From assembly GCA_950295325.1 (NCBI GenBank), contig OX485803.1:41867554-41931553 (forward strand): a DNA stretch of 64,000 nucleotides. The letters are read 5' to 3'. Positions 21,317 through 31,443 of this stretch are shown here, one piece after another. Origin of the DNA: Polytrichum commune (Eukaryota > Streptophyta > Polytrichopsida > Polytrichales > Polytrichaceae). The position numbers and the translations under genes were made by a program. The notes under the pieces are model-generated. The model searched no databases and was not told the DNA's origin. It saw only the letters and a program-made list of their open reading frames with translations. Position 1 is the stretch's first letter, and each line of letters starts with the position of its first letter.

Positions 21317-21410
21317 GTAAGTATTATTGTTTTGGTATTTTCTGTAATGTTCTTACTTTCATTTAAATTTTATTTTGTGTATTATATTGTGATATGTTGT
21401 GGTATTTCAG

Positions 21411-22305
21411 TTCAAAGACAATCGCGAATTTCATGTCATGGGAAGTCTGACTCCATTTGCCGTTGACTTGGTTTTTCTGCAATTTCCCGACGGTCTTGAC
21501 TTCAACCTCTCCAATAGACCTGCTGAAATTCCTCTTTGGAATAAATATGACAAGAACTGGATGGTTGCAACAATGTCCTTGTGTAAGTCCATCTTGTCTG
21601 ATGATGGCGTCCTCACAGTATTTTCTGCTATCGATATGCAAACCAAGAAGGTTTTGAATTCAACCTTACACAACGGCAACATGAAAGTTCTTAGGACTTT
21701 TATTTGCCTCAATTCGTACATGGTGTTCAAGGATCCGGAGTCTCCAACCTACACCGTAAGTATAACACATCACAATTGTTTTTATTTAATTATTTTGGTG
21801 TTATTTGCATTGTATATAGTTTTAACACAATTTATATTTTTTTGTAGACTCCGGCATTTATGGCTCATGTCTTGGTAAGGGATTTTACTACCACAAAATC
21901 CACGAGACAACCAAACTCCACTTTTTTTGGCACTGGATTGAAAAACAAAAACTTGCTTTTCAATTTTGTGGATGAAAAAAACATGCTTCTTCAAAAATCG
22001 GGAAGACCTTGGAGGGGGCCATATCAAAAATCGCCGCGTTTTTTTCAAGATCTTATTGAATTGTTTACACCATCGAATGGACGCGTTGTTGATTTGACAT
22101 GTTCCACTGGAGCTTTTATCCTAGCAACACGCGCATGTGGCAGACATCTTCTTGCATTTGAGGGTGATAATGACATGTTTGAGCACATATTGAAACCGCT
22201 TTTGGAAAACGTTTTGAAAGAGGGGTCATCTAAGGAGAATATACAAGATCTCACAAAAGAAGATGATGACCTCTCGGATGAGGAGATGCTTGAATTTGAG
22301 TGTGA
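21411..22305 (+). pseudogene. N4/N6 DNA methyltransferase-like domain (exons 6-7)
   Basis: The order of elements matches beta-class DNA methyltransferases. First comes a motif IV-like strand, FAVDLVFLQFPDGLD, then a helix and LSDDGVLTVF, then PWRGPYQKSPRFFQDLIELF, and finally motif I, RVVDLTCSTGAFILATRACG followed by a Glu-ending strand (LLAFEGD). The catalytic tetrapeptide (D/S/N-P-P-Y/W in active enzymes) is replaced by QFPD, and the F-x-G-x-G of motif I by TCSTG. The domain may bind S-adenosylmethionine weakly or not at all, or the activity may differ. These two exons contain no stops. Confidence 0.65.
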
Positions 22306-22810
22306 GTAAGTTTTAATACAATAAATTTTTATTCAATTTATTCGTTTCATTCAATTCATTGGTTCATTTTTATTTCTTCACATTATTTACATGTTTCATC
22401 GATTTGATTTCAGGAATACGATTGGAAAGAGGACATGTCTCCCGTTTTGGGCACATAGACAATTCCTACGAAGTCCAAGCGTAGCCCGCGTCTCCCATCA
22501 TATGCCGAGAATGTTGCAATTGCAATGTTGAATCTCGAAGATTCGGATCCAAATGAAGAATCTTGCTATAGTTCCAAAATCAATTCGCAATGCAAAGGTG
22601 CTCGAATATATATAGATGACGAGGCAAAAGATAGTTTCATGTCTAGTGTTACTACTGATGAATAAATTTTTGGACTTCATGTTGTTTATCCTTCTCAACC
22701 CTCTTATTACTAAACCCTAAAATCATCATTTTTAAGGCCACAATTCCACGGTTATAGGATATTGGTGGCCCTATTACCAAAATTTTCATCTTCCTCACTG
22801 CTCATAAGTT

Positions 22811-23051
22811 ACCGCTCGTCGCTCACCGCTCGTCGCTCACCGCTCGTCGCTCACCGCTCGTCGCTCACCGCTCGTCGCTCACCGCTCGTCGCTCACCGCT
22901 CGTCGCTCACCGCTCGTCGCTCACCGCTCGTCGCTCACCGCTCGTCGCTCACCGCTCGTCGCTCACCGCTCGTCGCTCACCGCTCGTCGCTCACCGCTCG
23001 TCGCTCACCGCTCGTCGCTCGTCGCTCACCGCTCATAAGATAGCACTCCCC
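22811..23051. repeat. 14-bp tandem array and right terminus of the MULE
   Basis: About fifteen nearly identical copies of CGCTCGTCGCTCAC run into GCTCATAAGATAGC, the inverted copy of the left terminus. Units are much more uniform than the rest of the element, suggesting recent expansion or gene conversion. The array length differs from the left side. Confidence 0.92.
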
Positions 23052-23208
23052 GGCGTGACACGTGGTAGTTAGGCGCTATTTTTTCTGTCTTGGTTTTTCT
23101 GGTTGCCTCTGGCCCCCCGGCCGTCCCGGCTTGCTGGGTCGGCTGTTTTTCCCCGCCCCTGGTGGGTTTGTATTTGTGCTCTCTTTTTAACCTCGGTGAG
23201 GTCTTCAC
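23052..23208 (+). mobile_element. LINE-B, right end after the MULE
   Basis: This begins with the second copy of the MULE duplication GGCGTGACA, continues the GC-rich tail of LINE-B, and ends at the LINE-B duplication (23,209). CGTGGTAGTTAGGCG occurs on both sides of the MULE, so the target already contained a short direct repeat. No poly(A) or simple tail precedes the duplication. Confidence 0.65.
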
Positions 23209-25535
23209 AGTATGCCATTGACATAGGTATGCCCTTTTGATGGCTTGTACACCCCATTTATCTTTTTTGGTGGTGGTTTTTTCTGTTGTTATCTTGTGTA
23301 TTGCTCGCCCGAGCATGGGTTGTGAGGGAGAATGTAGGTTATGTGCAATATGTGTGGGTGTTTGTTGTGCTAGTTGGGGGTTTCTTTGGGGTGTGGGTGG
23401 TGGTGGAGGGGGAAATAGTATTTGAGCTTGTTGTAGTGTTGCCTTGATGATTTTGGGCACGTGTTTATATATGGTACGGAATTCTTCTAGGGTGAGTATG
23501 ACCATGTTGATTTTGTTTTGGATTTGTGTTAGTTTTGTTATGCCGTATGTATAAAATTTATCTAGGTCTTTTTGGGATTGTCTTTTGGAGTTATCCTTTA
23601 GGTTGGCGTATGCGGGGTTGGTTCGCCATACTAGTTCTAGTGGTTTTTTGATGGGAAATGCCCGGTTTGTGGTGGTGATATGTATTTCGTATTCGCTTTC
23701 TAGTAGAAAGATTGTTCGTGCTATGAGTGACCTTGTGCATGCTTGTTGTTTGAGTTTGGGTAGATGCATGGAGCCTCCGTATTTGGCTGTTATGTATTTG
23801 GCTAGGCCTTGATATATGGTGCCTAGTTGTTCTGGGTCATTGAGGGTTTGTATTAGTTGTTGACCTATGCACTGTATGTAGTCCGATAGTAATGAGGTTA
23901 TCTTTATGCCAAAGTTTTTGTGGGGGAGATGTATGAGGATGTCGATTGTGCTTATGGGTATTATGCATATTTCTTTTGTTAGTTTATTGATTGTTCTATC
24001 TAGTTTCTTGATGTTAGGTTTAGAGAATGGGACTGCGTAGTATGCATCTACAATTCAGGATTTAATGATTGTGTTTAAGATATTAATTTTTTGTTTGAGG
24101 CTGGCCGGGGAGGTGGCTAGTAGTTTTCTATGTTGTTTGGCTTTTTTTTAGTGTAATTTCTTTTTGTAAACTCCATTTGAGTGATGGCATCAAATGAATG
24201 CCTAGATATATATATGGTTCATTATGTGTGAGGGTTGGGAAGCTTTTTGATTTGTACGTGATGTTTTGTGATTGGATGTATGCTTTAAATGTATTAGGTT
24301 CAAGTTTCGACTTATTAGGGCACCCTGTGATGGCACATTTGGATAGATTAAGGTTCATATGTGCCCATTTGTGGTTGAATATGTTGTATTTTGTCAAAGA
24401 TTATGGCTAGGTCGTCAACATATGCTGAGGTGGTATACATGAATGGGAATGTGTTGAAGTCATAACTCATGTTATCTTTTTCTAGCCATCTTAGGAGTGG
24501 TTTTAGAAAGATAATAAATAAGTATGGGCAAAGGATGTCCCCTTGTATAATACCGCAGCTAATTTCTATTGGGGTGTTTGTTCCGAAATGGTTGCCCGTG
24601 AAGGATGAGGTGAAGTTTTTGTATATGTTTCTTACGATTTCGACTGCATCTAGGGGGTAGCTAAGGTCTTCCATGAAGGCTAGTAGTCTTGCATGGTCGA
24701 TAGAGCCAAAGGCATTATTGAAATCAATGTATGTGAGGTATATGTCTTTATTGGTGAGTCTTGTGTCTTTAAGAGCTGCTATGATCGTTTGTATTTGTCT
24801 TGAGGTGTTGCGTTGTGGCCGGAAACCTTCTTGGTTAAAGTGTAATAGTCTATATTGTTCCTCATAGTTTGTGAGGAAGGTCGTTATGGTGCTAGTATAT
24901 AGTTTATATATTATGTTTGCTAACGCACTTGGTTTGTAGTTGGTAAGGTATATGGGGTCATTTTTTTGTGCAAAAGAATGATTATACTGTGTTTCCAATA
25001 GGTTGGGATTTCTCGTTGTTTATAGCAATGCTAGAAGAATAGGAATACGAGATTTTGGCATTGTGAGGGTAGTGCTTTGATTATGTCGTTAGGGATATTA
25101 TCAGGTTCGGGGGCTTTGCCGCTAATTAGTCTTTTAACATAATTGTCGTAGACTTCTGGAGTGAATTGGGTGTTGATTTGTGCGGTTTGAGGTCCCCTTT
25201 TGTCTAGTATTATACCATCTTATGTATGTCATGGATATTTACATATTGTACACATACATGTACTTGGGTGATATGTGGTGTCGTCACAAATGGGTGTTTG
25301 TCTTTGGAATGATTTTTGTTGGGTATGATAAGTTTTTTTGGCTATGTCCGTGGGCTTGTTAAGGATATACCCTGTGAATTTTGTATGCAGTCTAGAGAGC
25401 TTTCGGTCGTTGATTGGAATTTTTTGTGGATGGTTTTGGGTTTGATGTTAAGTAGGGCTCTATATTTTGTTATGGTGGTTTTATAGTTCATCATGGTTTG
25501 TTTGGCTGTAATTTTGTATGCTTCGGTTTTGGCAA
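23209..25535 (-). mobile_element. LINE-A, middle segment with reverse transcriptase
   Basis: This is the piece of LINE-A between the LINE-B and gypsy insertions. On the right it joins the 40,008 segment: removing the gypsy element leaves an unbroken frame (…GETA|KTEAYKI…). On the left it joins the 4,443 segment. It carries the reverse transcriptase and the proline-rich linker after it. It is decayed, with frameshifts near 24,130, 24,990 and 25,150. Confidence 0.82.
23225..25535 (-). pseudogene. LINE-A reverse transcriptase and linker (decayed)
   Basis: Read on the minus strand, the region before the polymerase (25,535-25,150) leads to NYKPSALANIIYKLY, a QEGFRP motif, the motif A box IDFNNAFGSIDHARL (catalytic Asp), motif B IIQGDILCPYLF and motif C AYVDDLAII (24,440-24,420). 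After a frameshift a long C-terminal linker follows (23,769-23,225) with an eight-proline run and a Lys/Gln-rich stretch, ending at CQWHT where LINE-B entered. The active-site Asp residues are visible but the frame is broken. Confidence 0.75.
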
Positions 25536-25890
25536 TGTAATGTACCTTGCTAATAGTTCATGAAAACAATTATTTATTATATAAGCTCACTTCCCAACCT
25601 AGAGACACACCACAAAACATATTGTGTGTTCTCTTTCCCCCAAGCCATATTTATACATAGTATCTATGAGATATTTTTAGAAGATTCAAGTTTTTCTATA
25701 CATAGACTGAAGTCTCCTTGTCTATATTCTTAAATCATTTTTTCTTTTTCTTTACATAGATAAGAATCATCCAACTTCTCATTCTTCTTGTCCTTCGATT
25801 TCTCATTCATCCACGCTTCTTAGTCTTGACCGTTCATACCTACAATTCATTTCCATCTTCAACAATACGTTTCCCAATTAGTCCATTATA
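25536..25890 (-). repeat. Gypsy 3' LTR
   Basis: 355 bp, differing from the other LTR at about 17 positions by eye, mostly transitions. On the minus strand it begins TATAATGG and ends CATTACA, an imperfect inverted terminal pair. Confidence 0.93.
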
Positions 25891-25903
25891 CTCTTCCCCT
25901 CTC
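25891..25903 (-). other. Polypurine tract of the gypsy element
   Basis: Minus strand GAGAGGGGAAGAG immediately precedes the 3' LTR; this is the expected plus-strand DNA priming site. Confidence 0.8.
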
Positions 25904-26128
25904 AAAGTAAGTCATTGTCCGTAATGACAAAATTTGGGTAAGTTTCCTTGAACTCATTTTCTAACTCCCATGATGCCTCATCTTCAGGATAATCTTTCCA
26001 CTTAATAAGAAATCTCCTGAATGACCTATTCCTGAGGTGTTGCAAATCAACTTGTAAAATTCTTTCAGGTTCAGTCAACATCTCCCTCTCAGGAACTACT
26101 TGAGGTAAATATGGAAGCACATGATTGG
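25902..26128 (-). pseudogene. Gypsy chromodomain (separated from integrase by a solo LTR)
   Basis: The C-terminal piece of the polyprotein. PERILQVDLQHLRNRSF…FLIKWKDYPEDEASWELE is a clear chromodomain, with the aromatic and WKDYP-x-x-E-A-S-W residues. Chromodomains direct integration of chromoviruses to heterochromatin. It continues the integrase C-terminus from 27,071 once the solo LTR is removed (SDPN|HVLPYLP). Confidence 0.88.
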
Positions 26129-27065
26129 TGTCGCAACCCTTGCTAGTTTTCCTTCACTTAGCTTGACCGCCTTTCCCACCTAGCAAGTGCCACGAGCGCT
26201 AACCTGCACATCCCACGCACATGCATGGTTAGCTCCCAAAACCGCGGACCTTTAAGCTCATGGCTAGGTCACCAAACCCTCCTACACATGCATTCGGGAC
26301 TCTCCCCATAATAGGTAGCCAATGGCTAAGGTGGACTTCCATCCATGGAAGTCCACTCTTGAGTTGATCATCGTGTTGCCAAAACAACACTACAACTACC
26401 CGGAGCACATTGCCAAGTATGCTCCGGGGGGGTCGGTCGGCTAAGCCGCCTCACCCATATAAGCCTCTAGGACTTTGGGCGGGGCCCCTACCCCACCATC
26501 AAGTATCCTTTTGTCTCTCTACAAGGGGTGGGGCCAAGTGGACATTTTCCCTTAGCCGCTGGGGCTAGAACCTCCCAGCAGCTTCAGACCACCATAACTT
26601 CTACATATGATGTCTGATGCTCTCAAGCGACCACTCTATCGTCATCTACTCTTTGCGTAGATGCCGATGGACTCCTCACCTGCCCCATTCGGGCAAGTAT
26701 TGAGGAAGTTATGGCTCCTCAAACCTTGGCAGTCCCGGGCACCACTCCCAGGTCACTGCTGTCCCAGGGTGCTGTCCCGGGACAGCGCCCCACTCAAATG
26801 GCCATATCTCCTAGCTAGCACCTCCGATTGAGGTGCTCCTTAGCATTCTAGAATTCCACCGCCATAAGCTACTTGTAACTTATGGCCTTACCCTCATGAC
26901 TCTTAGTCCTCGTGGGTGAGAGGCGTTCTCAACGCCCGGGGCCCTCACCCACACTAAGAGTACTTGGGCCCTCTCACCAATGGCGCCACAAGTCCCGGGT
27001 GTCACTCCGGGGTCCCCCTTGTGCCCATGGTGTTGCGGGCACTCCTCATGGAGAGGTGCGCGACA
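26129..27065. mobile_element. Solo LTR
   Basis: A 937-bp insert beginning TGTCGCAACC and ending GGTGCGCGACA, flanked by an exact 5-bp duplication ATTGG (26,124-26,128 and 27,066-27,070). There is no internal domain, primer site or second LTR, so it is best explained as a solo LTR left by recombination. It is not related to the LTRs of the surrounding element. Confidence 0.85.
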
Positions 27066-27070
27066 ATTGG

Positions 27071-27809
27071 GGTCAGATACGTATTTTCTTAACAAACTTA
27101 CATAAAACACATTATGAATTTTCCAGTCCTTGGGTAAGTCTAACGCATACGCCACTTGACCAACTCTCTTAAGAATTTGAAACGGACCACAAAATCTAGG
27201 GGATAATTTTCTAGACCTTCCAAGTTTTAATCCAGAATGTTTAGGCGTGACTTTCAAAAATATTTTCTCCCCAACTTCAAACTCTCTTACACTCTTTCTT
27301 TGATCAGCATAGAATTTAGATCTGTCTTGCGCAACTTGCATACATTGCTTAGCACATTCCAATAGACTATGCATTTCTGAAATCATTTGATCCAAACTTT
27401 CAATTTTAGAGTTAGGAGTTGCTAAAGAGATTGGAGTTCTACATTCTTGACCATATAAAGCATAAAATGGACTCATTCCTATGCTACTATGCGCTCGTTG
27501 ATTATAAGCAAATTGTATCAAATACAACCACTTATCCCAAGACTGTTGTCTTTTACTAACATACATTCGAAGTATGTCTTCAAGACTCATGTTGGTTCTC
27601 TCAGTCTGGCCATCTGTTTCTAGATTATATGCCGAACTCATACTAATCTTGATGCCACATAATTTGAACAAAGATTTCCAAAATTTACTTACGAATTTTC
27701 TATCCCTGTCACAAATTATCTCTCGTGGCAACCCATAATTCACAAATATCTCTTTGAGAAACAATTCAGCTACTCCCGAAGCTGTCACATTTGTAGTTGT
27801 AGGTATAAA
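27071..27809 (-). pseudogene. Gypsy integrase core (second half) and C-terminal domain
   Basis: After an in-frame TGA near 27,810, the frame carries the second and third catalytic residues of the integrase (ICDRDRKFVSKFW and TDGQTERTN), a YNQRAHSSIGMSPFYALYG stretch, and the GPF-type module GPFQILKRVGQVAYALDLP. Apart from the one stop it is open until the solo LTR. Confidence 0.88.
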
Positions 27810-28952
27810 TCAAGCCACCTTAGTTAGTCTATCAACAACCATAAAAATGCTATCAAAGCCCTTGTGAGTCCTAGGAAGATCCACAATGAAATCCATAGAA
27901 ATAGACTCCCACTTTCTATTAGGCACTGACAGTGGTTGTAACAACCCTGGATGTTTTACTTGCTTCACTTTGTTCGTTTGACATAACAAACACCTCTTGA
28001 CATGATCTTTCACATCTTTTTTCAATCCTGGCCAAAAGTAATATTTCTTTACTGCCACGTATGTTTTCTGAAACCCTGGATGACCTGAGATAGGAATATT
28101 GTAACAATCATAGATAATATTTTTCCTATAATCTCCCACCTCATGAACACAAATTCTAGACTTATAATATAGAATATTCGCATCCAAAGTATAGGCAAAA
28201 AACTTATCACTTTCCTCTTGAGTTTTACATTCTTTTGACAAACCTTCAAAAGAAATAGAGAAGAACACATCATCCCTATAACATCCTTTGATTTTATCAA
28301 ATATAGTGTCTTTCACTAAAGACACTGCATTTAAAAAGGGTCTACATGACAAAGAATCTACTACAACATTTTCTTTTCCTTCCACGTATTGAATTTCAAA
28401 GGTAAACTCTTGCATTACCTCCATCCACCGACTTTGTCTACGGTTTAGATTAGATTGGGTAGTCAAATATCGTAAGGACTGATGATCTGTCTCTATCTTA
28501 AATTCACTACCTAGTAGGTAGTGACGCCAGACCTTTAATGCGTGAATTATCGCTAATAGTTCTTTCTCATGAACGGGATAATTCCACTTTGCATTGTTAA
28601 GTTTTCCGGATTCATAAGCAATCACCCTGCCTTCTTGCATAAGGACAGCATCTATAGCCATATCACTGGCATCTGTGCATAAGACTAGCCCACCTTTCAA
28701 AGGATTCATGATCCTTAGGACCAAGGCTTCTGCCAGAGCTTTCTTTAAAGCCTCAAAGCTTGCATGACAATCACGAGTCCAAGTGATTCTTTCAGATTTG
28801 CCTTTCAACAAATCCGTCATGGAGGCTGCAATCTTGGCAAAATCCCTTACATATTTCCGCATGTAAGTAGCCAACCCCAAAAAGCGTTTGACCTCAGTCT
28901 TACCCATTGGCACGGGCCACCTAACCACCGTCTCGATCTTTTTAGAATCAAC
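27810..28952 (-). pseudogene. Gypsy RNase H, integrase zinc finger and first integrase Asp
   Basis: The frame continues the reverse transcriptase thumb from beyond the Harbinger element (EGL|LVDSKKIETVVRWP). It has RNase H signatures (LCTDASDMAI, YPVHEKELLAIIHALKVW, ETDHQSL), the integrase H-H-C-C finger (GHPGFQKTYV…CLLCQ) and the first catalytic Asp (SISMDFIVDLP). It ends at a TGA near 27,810, one transition from Trp. Confidence 0.88.
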
Positions 28953-28955
28953 TAA

Positions 28956-31440
28956 GGGGGGGGGGGGGGGCGCACCAGTGGTTCCCAGGCCGGAAATGGT
29001 TTTGGGACCGGTGCTCAGGGGCTAACTTGTACCGCACCAGGGGGCGACATAACGGGCCGGGTAAGAGGCTGTCAGGCCCTTCTGGCATGTACTTCCTGCC
29101 GGAAAAATACTTCCAAACTGCTATATGCACTGCGTTCTCACCGTAGGCGAGAAGCAACGTTTTGACTGAGTCCTCGCCCGACCTGGATGACTCTGTGAGG
29201 CCGGCAATGAAATTCATCCGGAACCTCGGACCTCTCGCAGGGGAAGCCCGAAATGCCGGACAGGTTTTGGGGTTTGCTGAAGGTTGGAGAGGGGGCGTGC
29301 GCGGGAAGTCTACAGTGCTCCGGAGGAGGAATCCGTCTCGGCGACACGATCAGGCCTGCACAAACACGGAGGTGAGCGTTTCCTTTGGGACTGATCATCG
29401 TTGTCCTGGGACTTGCGGCAGACACAGAAAACCCCAGACGCACTCCAAGCAAGGGGGGTGGGTGCCGCGCGTCGATGCTAGCCCAATTTCTGTTTGGTCT
29501 TTGCCGGTGGCTTGCAGGCAAATTGCCACCGCCGCAGTGGCCTTCCCTAGTGCAGGCTACCGCGAAATGTATTGGGTTTCCGCCGTTACTCTCGCGGCCT
29601 TGCCACAGCTATTTCGCGTCACAGTGTAGAGGGCCCTATTCGTGGTTTCTTCCCGCTGTTTCGCTTCTTCTTACGGCACAGCTTCCTCGGTCCGCATAAA
29701 ATGTGGCCGGCCGTTGTGTTCGCATTTCGCCCGTGTGTTTCTTTTGTCTTTATCTGGGCTGTCTCTTCCGCACACCTGATGTTTGCCTCCGTTGCCCATT
29801 GGTCCCCCTCGTCGCTACATGTCTGGAATTTAATGCAGAATTCCCCACTCCGTATCGAATCTTGTCCACATGTGTTTGTGGCAGATAGCTGGGGTGTAAA
29901 TTCAGGTGCCCAGGCAAACTGCCGCCACTGCAGGATTCCTGTGACCCTCCGGTCAGTTCCATGTGTGCCGTTTGGGTTATGGTGGCATACCTTTGCGATT
30001 GGAGACATCTTCGGCATAGCCCTCTGGGTGCAGTGTGGAGTAAACAACACCAAAATATTGATACCCCGGAGTGTGTGGGTGCCAGCGGGTGGACTTGCCT
30101 GCACGAGGAGGCTAGCCATATCTGCCCAACATTCTCCCTGGCCATTCGCTGCCATTACCTCCAATCCAGCAAACTCATCGCCCTGCCCGAGGTAAGCTCA
30201 ATGACAATTACTGTGCACAATGTCCGGTTGCCAATACGAGGATGCAGATTGATGTCCCCGTTGTTTAAATTTGGCAAACATGCCACTGTGCATGCCAATG
30301 TCGCGGCGCAAATTCCCCCCCAGTGGACTGTTGCGCTTTAGGCTCTCCACCCCACTGTTCGGCATTGCGGTCCAGTTCATGGCCGTGGTGCCGATTGGCC
30401 TGTCGCTGGCATGCGCATTTTCCCCGTTGTGGATTGCCAGCTGGGAGCTGGGTTCCGCCTGTGGGGCATCGAGTAGGGCAGTTTGTGGTTCGTCTCGAAT
30501 TCCAGAGAGTGTTGAATTTTGTTGGAGACTGGTGCTTGTGTCCGCAACAATTTGGGTGGGTCGTCCAGGCACATGGAATTCTCCCAGCACAGAGTCCTTG
30601 CCACTACTGTAGATTGGAATTCCTCGCAGTGTCGTCGACCACTTGCAGCGGGAATTAATATGCAGGGCTGTCCATACTGATTCGCCGTTCCCGGCGTCAA
30701 CAGCCAACATTGTTGACATCGCGAATAATTGCACTGCGAAACCAGGCAGAGCAATTCCGGTTTCGGAGTTTGGCATTGGCATGGGGGGCCACCATTGTTC
30801 GGTCTCACCATACAGCTGGCGCAACACTTTTCATTTGTCTACATTACGTGACAATGCAGGTTTCAGGCCGTCGACACTCCTATCCTTCGATGGGGTACCA
30901 TCTGAATGCTTCTGTGGGATGTACCCTGTGGTAATTGACATAAGTGTGTTGCGTGTTTTGCAAGGTGCACCTGTGAGGTGCGCATGCACTTGCCATATTC
31001 AACCAACTCGCCCTGTTTGACCTGGGGAGCGAACACAGGGGATCGTCGTATCGCAACTGCGGAGAGTTCATCTCCCAGCCTCAATTCGCACATGTGCGCC
31101 TGCATTCCTCACTGCCCGCTCAGTGCAATCGGTCTATTTTTGAGGTTCGTTGTTTCGGTGCGGATTAAGCGCATGTTCACTTCATGTCTACTCCTGCATC
31201 CTGCGTCCTGCCTCGCCTCTGCTCTCTGCAGCATTTTGAAATCTATTGTCTGCCTGTTTGCGTCTTCATGCAGTCCACGTGAATGGTTGCTGGGAAGCGT
31301 CTGGACAAAAGTCACCTCCTGTTCGTGCCTACTGGGCCAGTTCCAGGATTGCTCCGCTGATACGCATGACTTTGTGCCTCCTTTTTTGCAGAGATTGGGG
31401 CCCTCATTTTTTCCTGTTCTTCGATTACATTCTTTGTTGA
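28956..31440. other. Harbinger left arm, no gene recognised
   Basis: GC-rich, CpG-bearing sequence with many overlapping short frames on both strands, none resembling a known protein. It starts with a G run and probably holds the terminal transposase-binding sites and the ORF1 promoter. Confidence 0.5.
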
Positions 31441-31443
31441 GTG

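Larger units (their letters stand above)
16492..22665 (+). pseudogene. MULE-borne ParB-like / DNA methyltransferase-like fusion gene (decayed)
   Basis: Eight exons fit one gene of about 1,165 codons: 16,492-16,766; 18,844-19,566; 19,665-19,854; 19,960-20,585; 20,677-21,316; 21,411-21,755; 21,848-about 22,305; 22,414-22,665. All but the last junction keep phase, with GT/AG borders except one mutated donor. The order is a basic N-terminus (KRRRRKALY, nuclear-localisation-like), an acidic linker, a ParB/sulfiredoxin-like domain (WDGNHRFLAW), a long helical middle, and a C-terminal domain like N4/N6 DNA methyltransferases. It is broken by in-frame stops at 19,286, 19,849, 20,023, 20,972, 21,191 and 22,456, frameshifts near 16,700 and 18,975, and a lost donor at 19,567. 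It lies wholly inside the MULE. Family names are from motif recognition, not a search. Confidence 0.75.
9500..23051. mobile_element. 13.55-kb Mutator-like element carrying transposase and ParB-methyltransferase genes
   Basis: The outer ends share GCTATCTTATGAGCG in inverted orientation, preceded on each side by a few G-rich bases. A 9-bp duplication GGCGTGACA flanks it (9,491-9,499 and 23,052-23,060), as expected for the Mutator superfamily. Subterminal DNA is made of short GAGCGGT/CGCTCAC repeats. Inside are a minus-strand transposase gene and a divergent plus-strand gene with ParB-like and DNA methyltransferase-like domains. It lies in the 3' end of LINE-B and is interrupted by a CACTA element. 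The size is large for a MULE even after subtracting the 1.73-kb CACTA. Confidence 0.88.

Noticed and set aside
22762-23043. 93-residue open frame of repeated RSSLTARRSPLVAH
   Set aside because: It is only the translation of the 14-bp terminal tandem array of the MULE.
26129-27065. Part of the gypsy polyprotein (apparent continuation of the integrase frame)
   Set aside because: The frame runs on by chance into a solo LTR; ATTGG duplications and TG…CA ends show it is an insert, and the chromodomain follows on the far side.
29162-31105. Many 60-200 residue frames on both strands in the Harbinger left arm
   Set aside because: Heavily overlapping in several frames at high GC with no domain and no codon pattern.
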